Positions 1 to 7,170 of a stretch of 37,994 bases of DNA are shown here, piece by piece. Position 1 is the stretch's first letter. Every line of letters begins with the position of its first letter. Under the pieces are notes generated by a model. It had not been told where the DNA came from and made no database searches. It was given only the letters and a program-made list of their open reading frames with translations. The DNA lies in contig DATHBT010000148.1 of assembly GCA_035295985.1 (NCBI GenBank), positions 1-37,994 on the forward strand, read 5' to 3'. The DNA comes from JAIVGV01 sp035295985. GTDB lineage: Bacteria; Acidobacteriota; Blastocatellia; Pyrinomonadales; Pyrinomonadaceae. Made by a program: the position numbers and the translations under genes.

Positions 1-2
1 TG

Positions 3-641
3 ATCCTCCGGCTCGCGCTCGCCGCCGCGCTCGCGGCGATGCTCGCCTTCCGCCCGCGCAAGGACTCGAACATCATTCAGCGCAACCTCTACGTCGCGCA
101 GACGCAAATCCTGCTGGCCGTCGTCGCGTCCTCCCTGATGATGGTCGTCGGCGACAACGCCGCGCGCGCCTTCGGCATCTTCGCCGCGGCCTCGCTCGTG
201 CGCTTCCGCACGAACATCCGCGACCCCAAAGAGATCACGGTTCTTCTGATCGCGCTAGCCCTCGGCCTCGCCTGCGGCGTCGGCCGCTGGGACCTGGGGA
301 TCATCCTGGCGCTCTTCTCGCTGCCGCTGCTGTGGTTCCTCGAATACAACGAGGAGGAGCAGGTCTTCCGCTCGATGGAGCTGACGATCAAGACGCGCAA
401 CACCGAGCAGACGCAGGACGTGTTGCAGGAGCTGTTCCGCCGCCACGGCGTCATCGCCGAGGTGCGGCAGATCGATCCGCCCGACGCCGACGAACCCGTC
501 GGCTGCGTCATGTACTACGTGCAGATGAGCCTGACGGTGAGCACCGACGATCTGAGCGAGGAGATCATGGCGGCGGACGCGGGCCACCTCGAAGGCATCG
601 AGTGGGCGCAGAAGAAGAACACCGCTTACGTCTATCAGTGA
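3..641 (+). CDS. Membrane protein with C-terminal soluble domain (DUF4956/MgtC-like), 5' partial
   Basis: The reading frame is open back to the left edge, so the true start lies outside the window. The visible internal ATG at 39 is probably not the start, because the residues before it (ILRLALAAALAAML) continue a membrane helix. Three to four hydrophobic segments follow, including one near AAASLVRFRTNIRDPKE, a loop typical of the DUF4956 and MgtC-like membrane families. The last 90 or so residues are soluble and mixed alpha/beta, resembling an ACT-like domain (ELTIKTRNTEQTQDVLQELF). The function is unknown and a transport or sensing role would be a guess. A 50-base perfect palindrome lies 48 bases after the stop. 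I am confident the gene is real and only moderately confident of the family. Confidence 0.75.
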   Translation: MLRLALAAALAAMLAFRPRKDSNIIQRNLYVAQTQILLAVVASSLMMVVGDNAARAFGIFAAASLVRFRTNIRDPKEITVLLIALALGLACGVGRWDLGIILALFSLPLLWFLEYNEEEQVFRSMELTIKTRNTEQTQDVLQELFRRHGVIAEVRQIDPPDADEPVGCVMYYVQMSLTVSTDDLSEEIMAADAGHLEGIEWAQKKNTAYVYQ

Positions 642-688
642 GGGTTTCAGGTTTTATCTGAAGGGCTAGCCGAGGGGCGTAAAAAGGT

Positions 689-738
689 ATGAACACCGAA
701 CGGGGCAGACGGATCCGTCTGCCCCGTTCGGTGTTCAT
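689..738. terminator. 50-base perfect palindrome, possible terminator
   Basis: Two 25-base arms meet with no loop around GGATCC at 711-716. The outermost bases form ATGAACACC and GGTGTTCAT. It lies 48 bases after the membrane gene's stop and could fold as a very stable hairpin. It has no T-run on the plus-strand side, so intrinsic termination is not assured. A dimer binding site or a repeat unit is also possible. Confidence 0.55.
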
Positions 739-825
739 GCGCTGACGGCAGTTAACTGCGGGCAAGCAGGATTACATCTCGAAAAAAACAGCGCCGTCGG
801 CGGACTAAAACACCCTGCCGGCGAT

Positions 826-861
826 GATAAGAGAATCGGCGTCGATAAAAGAATCGGCGCC
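826..861. repeat. Two tandem 18-base repeats
   Basis: The units 826-843 (GATAAGAGAATCGGCGTC) and 844-861 differ at two positions. A degenerate third start (GGTAAGAAAAG) follows. The array lies just beyond the terminator of the DUF3616-type gene and contributes to that terminator's T-rich tail on the minus strand. Confidence 0.6.
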
Positions 862-900
862 GGTAAGAAAAGAAGGCTCAGGCGCGCGACGCCTGAGCCT
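862..900 (-). terminator. Rho-independent-type terminator of the DUF3616-type gene
   Basis: A 10-base perfect stem pairs 874-883 (AGGCTCAGGC) with 891-900 across a 7-base loop. Read on the minus strand it is followed by TTCTTTTCTT. It lies 28 bases beyond the stop codon of the gene at 929-1927. Confidence 0.75.
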
Positions 901-928
901 CCCGGTTTCGTCGAAGGCTTTGCCCGCC

Positions 929-1927
929 TCACTCGGCGGCCGCGTACCCGCTGGTGTCGAAGACGATGAGGCCGAAAGTTCGCCCGCCGGCCGAGACCCT
1001 GGTGAACCCCTCGGGCTTGAGCGAGCGGTCGTACGTGCCGAGTTCTTTCAACATCGGCTTCTCCGCCCGGCCGTCCCACTCCCAGAGTTTGAAGTCGAGC
1101 CGCTCGGCGTTCGGCCCCGCCCCCGTGATGACGTGGAAGGCCCGCGCGCGCTCGTCGTATTCGATGCTGCGGATGCCCGCACCGCCGAAGGGCAGGCGGA
1201 TGGCCTTGCCGCCCTCGACCTCGATGTTCGCCGCCGTGAGCGCGCCCTCGGGGTCGCGCATCCTGAGCGGGATGACGAGCGCGTGCCCGTCAACGACGGG
1301 CGAGCGCACGCCGAGCAGCAGCCTCTTGTTCAACGGGTCCCACGCGACGCCTTCGAGGTTGATGCCGCCGTCCCTGTACTTCGTCTCCTCCATCCCGCGC
1401 AGCTCCGCGACGTTGCGGGCTAAAAAGCGCTTGAAGTCGGAGACCGACTCCGTGCCCACCGCCCGCTGCGACTGCGCCTCGAAGCGGAAGCGGGCGAGGC
1501 CCGGCCCGTCGGCCGTCTTGTACTTGGAGAGCGAGCCGACGACGTAGAAGTACCGGCCGTCAAAGGTCATGCCCTCCTTGTCGATGACGCTGGCACCCAG
1601 TTGGATGGGCACGACCCGGCCCGACTGCACGCCGCCCTCGGAGAGCCGCATCCAGAAGACCTCGTCGGGGCGGCCGTCGTCCACGAACAGGACGCCGTCC
1701 GTGCCTGGGACGTGCGCGACCCCCGAAGCCTCGAACGGGCCGCCGTTAAAGGGCGTCATCGGCCTCGCCGCCGCGGCGGGCGGGGTCGTCGTTGTCGTCG
1801 TCGTGTTGCCCGCGCGCGACGAGTTCAGTAGCAGCGCCGCGGCGGCGAGCGCGAGCGCCGGGGTTAAAAAGAGGGCGGCCGCGCGGCCTTTAAAGTTGCC
1901 GGCCCTCGTGTTTCTATTCATAGCCAC
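929..1927 (-). CDS. DUF3616-type exported protein
   Basis: The protein has a basic N-terminus and a hydrophobic signal-like segment (about residues 14-35). A low-complexity Thr/Pro/Ala linker (NTTTTTTTPP) follows, then a roughly 260-residue domain with blade-like repeats. Examples are FEASGVAHVPGTDGVLFVDD, DKEGMTFDGRYFYVVGS and INLEGVAWDPLNKRLLLG. These match my memory of the DUF3616 family, which looks like a beta-propeller related to esterase-like/phytase-like folds. No catalytic role is established. The GTG at 1927 is chosen because AGGAGG (1934-1939) sits 6 bases upstream of it; the ATG at 1921 is the alternative. It ends in a clear terminator. The upstream neighbour on the same strand is the small exported protein at 1971. 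Confidence 0.8.
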   Translation of the reverse strand: MAMNRNTRAGNFKGRAAALFLTPALALAAAALLLNSSRAGNTTTTTTTPPAAAARPMTPFNGGPFEASGVAHVPGTDGVLFVDDGRPDEVFWMRLSEGGVQSGRVVPIQLGASVIDKEGMTFDGRYFYVVGSLSKYKTADGPGLARFRFEAQSQRAVGTESVSDFKRFLARNVAELRGMEETKYRDGGINLEGVAWDPLNKRLLLGVRSPVVDGHALVIPLRMRDPEGALTAANIEVEGGKAIRLPFGGAGIRSIEYDERARAFHVITGAGPNAERLDFKLWEWDGRAEKPMLKELGTYDRSLKPEGFTRVSAGGRTFGLIVFDTSGYAAAE

Positions 1928-1970
1928 CTTCAGCCTCCTGGCTTACGCTTCGAAATCGCGGCGCGACACC

Positions 1971-2426
1971 TCAACTCGCGGGCTCGTTAGACAACTCCAA
2001 CTCGGCCGCCCCGCGCGGATTCGTCGTGAAGCCGATTACCTGTTGCCCGTCGATGAAAAGGTTGAAGTTTGCGCCGGGCGCGAGGTTGCGAACCTCGACT
2101 TCCAACTCCTTCTCCACGTGCCCGCCCCTTTTCGTGGAGACTTCGACCTCGGCCTTGCCGGCGGCGTCCGCGTCAACGCCGGTCGGCGCGAGCGTCGCCT
2201 TGCCTTCGACGTTGCGGTTCCGCTTGGTCGTCATCGTGAAACCGCCGCCGAGGACTGTCTGCCCGCCCGCGTCTTTGATCTCGATCAGTTTGACCGCCGC
2301 CAGATCGTCGAGCGAAGACGGCAGCGGCTGTTTGATTTCGCCGCCCCGGCTGACCGCCGCCACCACGACGCAGCCGAGTAAAAACATGCCGACGACCGGC
2401 AAGATCATTTTCAACCTGTAACTCAT
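1971..2426 (-). CDS. Small exported or membrane-anchored protein of unknown function
   Basis: The protein has 151 residues. The first 27 form a signal-anchor or signal peptide (LKMILPVVGMFLLGCVVVAAV); the Cys in FLLGC gives a possible lipobox. The rest is predicted beta-rich. Its last part (NLAPGANFNLFIDGQQVIGFTTNPRG) resembles the 'LPPGA..V.VNG...G....D..G' pattern seen in secreted beta-sandwich proteins, so an extracytoplasmic role is likely. AAAGGGGG lies 4 bases upstream of the ATG, supporting the start. It is 43 bases upstream of the DUF3616-type gene on the same strand and may be co-transcribed with it. I do not recognise a specific family. Confidence 0.7.
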   Translation of the reverse strand: MSYRLKMILPVVGMFLLGCVVVAAVSRGGEIKQPLPSSLDDLAAVKLIEIKDAGGQTVLGGGFTMTTKRNRNVEGKATLAPTGVDADAAGKAEVEVSTKRGGHVEKELEVEVRNLAPGANFNLFIDGQQVIGFTTNPRGAAELELSNEPAS

Positions 2427-2514
2427 AGCGCCCCCTTTAATGACAGTCCCCTCACCACGAGAAGCCTATCAAAGTCCGGTTAAACGGACGGTAAACGCCT
2501 AAAACGTTGTGCGA

Positions 2515-3933
2515 TCAATCAGTTACGGGCGGAAAGGGGAGGCGCGCGACGAAGGTCGAGCCTTTGCCGCCGGAGTCGTGTAGCTCAAGCTCGCCGTCGT
2601 GGGCCTGCGCGATCCAGCGCGCGATGGCGAGGCCGAGGCCCGCGCCGCCGTCCTCCGCGCGCGTGCGCGCCTTGTCGGCGCGGTAAAAGCGTTCGAAGAC
2701 GTGCGCGCGCGCGTGGGGTGGGATGCCGGGGCCGGTGTCGGAGACTGAGAGACGGTACTGGCCGCCGCGGCCCTCAAGGCTGAGCCGGACGACGCCGCCC
2801 GCGGGCGTGAACTTCACCGCGTTATCGACGAGGTTCAAAAGCATCTGGCGCAGGAGGTCTTCGTCGCCGTGGAAGGCGGCCTCGTCAAGATTCTTCACCT
2901 CGACCGTCACGCCCTTGTCGGCCGCGAGCACGCCGCCCGCGCGCGCGACCTCCGTCAACAGGTCGTTGAGATAAAGCGCGCGCTTCCGAACGGGGTAGCG
3001 GCCCGCGTCGGCGCGCGCGAGGACGAACATGTCGTTGACGATGCGCGAGAGCCGGCGGGTCTGCTCGGCCACGACGCGCAGCGCCTCGCGGTACTCGGCC
3101 TCGTCGCGCCCCTCCTTCTTGAGCGTCACGCCGGCGGCCGTGTTCATCACCGACAGGGGCGTGCGCAGCTCGTGCGAGGCGTCGGCCATGAAGCGGCGCT
3201 GCTCGCCGAAGGCGGCGTCGAGTCGCGCGAGCAGTTCGTTGAAAGTCGTGGCGAGCTGGCCCAGCTCGTCGCGCGGGTTGGCGACGGGCAACTGTCGGTC
3301 GAGGCTGCCGGCCCCGATCTCTCTCGCGCTGCGCGCCATCGCCGCGACGGGCGCGAGGCCCTGGCGCGCGAGCAGCCAGCCGCCGACCCCGGCGAGGAGC
3401 AGCGCGGCCGGCGTCGCGAGGTAGAGAATCTCGCGCAGCGACTCCAACTCGTCCTCGACCGCTTCGAGCGGCTGGCTGGCGAGGACGATGTAGGGTGTGC
3501 CGGCCGGCGGTATCCGCACGCGGCGCACGGCCAGCCGGTGGCGGTCGTCGGCGTCGCCCTCTTCGGCGACCGTGTAGAGGTAAACGTCTTCGTCGGGTAT
3601 CGCGCCGAGATCGGGCAGGCGTATGTGGAGGTCTTCTTCGTAAGGGTGCTCGGCGAGCAGGCGGCCCGCGCCGTCGAAGATCATCAGCGCCTGCTGCGGG
3701 TGGGAGAGTTCCGAAGCGGTGCTCTGCGCGGCGCTCTGGCTCGACTGCCCTTCCTCCGTGTCGTTCGTCAGCGAGGTGATCGAGATTTCCAGCGTCGAGC
3801 GCAGGGCGTCGTCCACGCGGCGGTGGAGCGCGCGCGAGAGCATGACGTAAACGGCCGCGCCGAAGACGACGAGGATGAGCGCGAGCGCGCTCACGTACCA
3901 GAGCGTGAGTCGGCCGCGGAGCGTGCTAATCAT
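2515..3933 (-). CDS. Two-component sensor histidine kinase
   Basis: The protein has 472 residues. TM1 spans about 10-32 and is followed by a 135-residue periplasmic sensor region. TM2 spans about 170-190, then a HAMP linker (LAPVAAMARSAREIGAGSLDRQL). The HisKA domain has phospho-acceptor His254 in DASHELRTPL. The HATPase domain has the N box (LLNLVDNAVKFTP), G1 (DTGPGIP) and G2 (GGAGLGLAI). It should autophosphorylate and pass phosphate to the regulator encoded immediately upstream; the two reading frames overlap by 8 bases, indicating translational coupling. The periplasmic region gives no hint of the ligand. It resembles the EnvZ/BaeS/CusS-type class with a long sensor loop. Confidence 0.95.
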   Translation of the reverse strand: MISTLRGRLTLWYVSALALILVVFGAAVYVMLSRALHRRVDDALRSTLEISITSLTNDTEEGQSSQSAAQSTASELSHPQQALMIFDGAGRLLAEHPYEEDLHIRLPDLGAIPDEDVYLYTVAEEGDADDRHRLAVRRVRIPPAGTPYIVLASQPLEAVEDELESLREILYLATPAALLLAGVGGWLLARQGLAPVAAMARSAREIGAGSLDRQLPVANPRDELGQLATTFNELLARLDAAFGEQRRFMADASHELRTPLSVMNTAAGVTLKKEGRDEAEYREALRVVAEQTRRLSRIVNDMFVLARADAGRYPVRKRALYLNDLLTEVARAGGVLAADKGVTVEVKNLDEAAFHGDEDLLRQMLLNLVDNAVKFTPAGGVVRLSLEGRGGQYRLSVSDTGPGIPPHARAHVFERFYRADKARTRAEDGGAGLGLAIARWIAQAHDGELELHDSGGKGSTFVARLPFPPVTD

Positions 3934-4615
3934 CGCGGCCGGCCCCCTTCGCCGTCAGCATGTAGCCCTCGCCGCGCCGCGTGCGGATGAGCTTCAGCGG
4001 GTGAGCGCCGTCCACCTTGCGGCGCAGCCGCTGGATGAAGACCTCGATCACTTTCGAGAAGGGATCGTAGGACTCGTCCCAGACGTGCTCGGCGATGTCG
4101 GCGCGCGAGACCACTTCGTCGGCGCGCCGCGCGAGGTATTCGAGCAGCGCGTACTCTTTGGCCGTCAGATCAAGCTCCCGGCCCCCGCGCGCGACACTGC
4201 GCGCCCTCGTATCGACCGAGAGGTCGGCGACCCGGATGACCGCCGGGAGCAGCGCGGGCTGCCTGCGCAGGAGCGCGCGCACGCGCGCGAGCAGTTCGTC
4301 GAAGTCGAAGGGCTTGGTCAGGTAGTCGTCCGCGCCCGTGTCGAGTCCGGCGATCCGGTCTTCGACGGCGTCGCGGGCCGTCAGCATCAGGACGGGCGCG
4401 GCCACGCCCGTCGCGCGCAACTCGCGGCAGACCTCGAAGCCGTCACGGCCGGGCAGCATCACGTCTAAGATGATCAGGTCGTAGTCGTTGACGAAGGCCG
4501 ACTCCAGCGCGCCGTCGCCGTCGGCCGCCACGTCCACGGCGTAAGACTCCTCGCGCAGGCCCTTCGAGAGCATGCGGGCCGCGTCCGGCTCGTCCTCAAC
4601 CAGTAAGATGCGCAC
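3926..4615 (-). CDS. OmpR/PhoB-family response regulator
   Basis: The protein has 229 residues. The receiver domain (1-120) has the acidic pair in VEDEP, phospho-acceptor Asp51 (LIILDVMLPG) and the conserved Lys in LTKPFDFDEL. The winged-helix DNA-binding domain (about 128-225) has the usual LTAKEYALLEYLARR and VIEVFIQRLRRKVD segments. It should act as a cytoplasmic transcription factor phosphorylated by the kinase whose gene overlaps its 3' end. No target can be deduced from the neighbours. It starts at ATG 4615, and the 373-base non-coding stretch upstream should hold its promoter. Confidence 0.95.
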   Translation of the reverse strand: MRILLVEDEPDAARMLSKGLREESYAVDVAADGDGALESAFVNDYDLIILDVMLPGRDGFEVCRELRATGVAAPVLMLTARDAVEDRIAGLDTGADDYLTKPFDFDELLARVRALLRRQPALLPAVIRVADLSVDTRARSVARGGRELDLTAKEYALLEYLARRADEVVSRADIAEHVWDESYDPFSKVIEVFIQRLRRKVDGAHPLKLIRTRRGEGYMLTAKGAGRDD

Positions 4616-4988
4616 TCGGTTTAGTTATTCCCCTCTCCGAGCCCGGCCGCGCGCCGCCCGTCAACGCGGCGTTCCAACCGCGTCGCCAGCGAGTGGGTGA
4701 TCACGGCGAAGACGCATCATCGAGCGCCCGGCGATCCTCTTTGTTTGTTAGAACAGACTGGGGGCGGTGAGGTGGGGCAAGGCATATTATTGCCTAATTT
4801 AAGTCGCGCCCGGAAGCGCGTGCTCAGATTGTTTTCGGTGCGAGGTCAGTACGCGGCCATAGGGACGCGTGGGGCCTGAATAGCAAGGCCCGCCGAATAT
4901 TACCGGCGGGCCTTATCATCCCTCTCGCTCAGGGCGTGCCACACATCGCAGTGAGCGGCCCTGTCTGCTTCGCGAAGGAACTTGTTGA
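4616..4988. other. Intergenic stretch between regulator gene and phosphatase gene
   Basis: These 373 bases hold no convincing gene. A 60-codon open frame at 4697-4879 on the plus strand has no ribosome-binding site and no recognisable protein features. An AT-richer patch around 4783-4802 contains a short hairpin (AGGCA/TGCCT). The strong hairpin at 4885-4914 is listed separately. The regulator/kinase promoter should lie at the left end of this stretch, but I cannot place it. Confidence 0.5.
4885..4914 (-). terminator. Hairpin terminator after the phosphatase gene
   Basis: An 11-base perfect stem (AAGGCCCGCCG, 4885-4895, with 4904-4914) encloses an AT-rich 8-base loop. It lies 75 bases beyond the stop of the phosphatase gene on the minus strand. 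There is no long T-run, so the terminator call is moderate. Confidence 0.55.
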
Positions 4989-5627
4989 CTACTTCTGCTG
5001 CGCGGAGGTTGCCGCGGCGGCGTGCGTCGCGCCCGCCGCGACGCGAACCTCGCCCGACTGGACGCGCCCCCAGTAGTCCTCGACGAACTTCTTGAAGTCG
5101 CCGTGGCCCCAGCGCGTGTAGAAGTCGAACTGCTTCATCTCGCGATAGACCTGATCGAAGTCCCAGCCGTACTTCGTGTAACGATAGACCGCGCCCATCA
5201 CGCCCGTGCGGTGACGGCCGCCCGCGCAGTGGACGAAGAACTTGCCCGTCTCTGGATCGTCAACGGCCTTCAGGAAGGCGGCGACGGCCTCCTCGGTCGG
5301 GTACTTCTTGGCGATCATCGGGATGTGGACGTAGCGCATCCCCGCTGCCTCGACCATCCCGCGCTCGGCCGGCTCCGCCTCGGCCTGCAAATCGATTACC
5401 GTGTTGATGCCGAGGGCCTTCAGCGCCTCGAAGTCTTCGGCCTGCTTCGGCTCGGCCCCGCGGAAGAATCGCTCGTCCATCTGGCCGAAGTTTTTGATCC
5501 TGACGTTTGAAATCGAAAAGACGGGTTGATTCTGTTGCTGTTCCTGCGCGGCGGCGGCGACGGCGAGGGCGCAGAGGGCGAGGGCGGCGGCCGTGAAGCG
5601 GCGGAGAACGTTCCTGGTCATACTCAT
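4989..5627 (-). CDS. Exported tyrosine/dual-specificity phosphatase-like protein
   Basis: The protein has 212 residues. A signal peptide (RRFTAAALALCALAVAAAAQ, cleavage about residue 28) is followed by a Gln-rich stretch and a phosphatase fold. FFRGAEPKQAEDFEALKALGINTVIDLQAE is the usual N-terminal half of the atypical dual-specificity/PTP-like group. The CX5R loop is HCAGGRHRTG, with nucleophile Cys134 and Arg140. The nearby HGDF segment may contribute other catalytic residues. It should hydrolyse phosphate esters outside the cytoplasm; the substrate is unknown. The start at 5627 is fixed by GGAGG (5635-5639) 7 bases upstream; the frame is open for 54 more codons but without signal or site. 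The C-terminus is Ala-rich and disordered. Confidence 0.9.
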   Translation of the reverse strand: MSMTRNVLRRFTAAALALCALAVAAAAQEQQQNQPVFSISNVRIKNFGQMDERFFRGAEPKQAEDFEALKALGINTVIDLQAEAEPAERGMVEAAGMRYVHIPMIAKKYPTEEAVAAFLKAVDDPETGKFFVHCAGGRHRTGVMGAVYRYTKYGWDFDQVYREMKQFDFYTRWGHGDFKKFVEDYWGRVQSGEVRVAAGATHAAAATSAQQK

Positions 5628-6024
5628 CCAACAACCTCCGTTTAAGAGACCGAACAAGCGCGAGGCAACGCGGGGAATTACTCTAGAGGGGAAGAACGCG
5701 AGCCATTCTACGCGAGCCGCGCCTTCCGATTCAACCCGGCGCGGCCGAGCTTGCGAATGATTGTCGCCCGGCGCGCGCAGGCGTTTCAACAGTCAACATG
5801 ACTGTAACGCCGCCGTGCATAACCTGTCAGGCGTTGGCCGGCGGCGCGAAACCGCAGGCAGCCGTTTAGAGTTGGGAATTACGGGCGCGGTTGCTTCGGC
5901 GCGGGCGGGGGCGCGAGGCCCGCTTTCATCCGGTCGCCGGCCGCGGCCTTTGTTGCCCCCGCGCCGCGCGGGTGTAGAATCGGGATCGTTAAGCCGTAAA
6001 AATTTCAAGAGGGGGAAAAGGCCG
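5628..6024. other. Divergent promoter region between phosphatase and aldo/keto reductase genes
   Basis: These 397 bases separate two divergent genes and should carry both promoters. The open frames crossing it have no ribosome-binding sites. The one structured element is the short inverted repeat at 5789-5805. I see no RNA gene or transposon remnant. Confidence 0.5.
5789..5805. promoter_or_regulatory. Operator-like 7-3-7 inverted repeat
   Basis: ACAGTCA and TGACTGT flank a 3-base spacer, giving a 17-base dyad of the size bound by dimeric repressors. It lies 161 bases upstream of the phosphatase start and 219 upstream of the aldo/keto reductase start. Its regulator is unknown and chance is possible. 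Confidence 0.3.
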
Positions 6025-6936
6025 ATGGCAGGCACGACCGTGGAGAGGCGCGTCTTCGGTGAGACGGGGTTGGAGGTGAGCGTGCTCGGCTTCGGCGGCT
6101 CCGAGATCGGCTACGAGCGGGCGACGGTCGATACGGTCGAACGCCTGCTCGGCGCGGCGCTCGACGCGGGCCTGAACGTCATCGACACGGCCGAGTGCTA
6201 CCTGGAGAGCGAGGAGCTGATCGGCCGCGCCGTCTCGCACCGCCGCTCCGAGTACCACCTCTTCACCAAGTGCGGCCACGCGTCGGGACTCGACGGCCCG
6301 GACTGGTCTCCGCGGCTGCTCGCCGAGAGCATCGACCGGAGCCTGCGCCGGCTCCGCACGGATCATGTCGATCTCATCCAACTGCACAGTTGCTCGGCAG
6401 ACGTCCTGCGCGACGGCGGCGTGATCGAAGTCCTGCGACGCGCCCGCGAGCAGGGCAAGGCGCGCTTCGTCGGCTACAGCGGCGACGGCGCGGACGCTCG
6501 CTACGCGGTAGAGTCGGGCGCGTTCGACACGCTTCAAACCTCCGTCAGCATCGCCGATCAGGAGGCCGTCGAGCTGACGCTCCCGCTCGCGCGCGAGCGG
6601 CGGATGGGCGTCATCGCCAAGCGGCCCGTAGCCAATGCCGTCTGGCGGCACGGGACCAAACCGGATAACGAATACGTCCAGCCTTACTGGGAGCGCGTGC
6701 GCCGGCTCGACTACGACTTCCTCAAAAGAGACATGCGCGAAGCGATGAGCACGGCGCTCCGGTTCACCCTCTCAGTGCCCGGCGTCCACACCGCCATCGT
6801 CGGCACGTCAAAGCCGGGCCGCTGGCGCGAGAACGCGGAACTGCTCGCGGCCGGGCCGCTCCCCGCGCGGGAGTTCGAGGCAATCCGCGCGCGCTGGAAG
6901 GAAGTGGCCGGGCCGGACTGGGGCGGGGAGGTTTAA
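6025..6936 (+). CDS. Aldo/keto reductase
   Basis: The protein has 303 residues and begins with the family pattern RRVFGETGLEVSVLGFGGSEIG. The catalytic tetrad is visible: Asp54 and Tyr59 in NVIDTAECY, Lys82 in HLFTKCGH and His121 in DLIQLHSC. The C-terminal NADP-binding part includes VPGVHTAIVGTSKPGRWRENAELLA. It should reduce aldehydes or ketones with NADPH in the cytoplasm; the substrate cannot be read from the sequence. It is closer to the YajO/Tas-like group than to single-substrate reductases. The start at 6025 follows AGAGGGGG (6008-6015); the frame extends further upstream, but those residues are not aldo/keto-reductase-like. Confidence 0.93.
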   Translation: MAGTTVERRVFGETGLEVSVLGFGGSEIGYERATVDTVERLLGAALDAGLNVIDTAECYLESEELIGRAVSHRRSEYHLFTKCGHASGLDGPDWSPRLLAESIDRSLRRLRTDHVDLIQLHSCSADVLRDGGVIEVLRRAREQGKARFVGYSGDGADARYAVESGAFDTLQTSVSIADQEAVELTLPLARERRMGVIAKRPVANAVWRHGTKPDNEYVQPYWERVRRLDYDFLKRDMREAMSTALRFTLSVPGVHTAIVGTSKPGRWRENAELLAAGPLPAREFEAIRARWKEVAGPDWGGEV

Positions 6937-7170
6937 GGCAGAAAAATTCCCGCCGCGTGTCGCGCCGTCCTGCGACCATGCGGGCGCTTACGTACGAACG
7001 GCTCGGAGACGGTACGGGTCAGTACAGATAACCCGGCGCGCCCTCCTATACTCTTTCGACTCCCCGTTAATTCGAACGTCAGAGAGCGCGAGCGGCGTCG
7101 GCCGCGTGGGCCGGCGTCCGCCCGCGAGACGCATTAGTGTCTCGTCGTCTTGTCTTTTGGGTGCTACAGG

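Noticed and set aside
4697..4879. 60-codon open frame in the gap upstream of the regulator
   Set aside because: No ribosome-binding site, no conserved features and no neighbour link.
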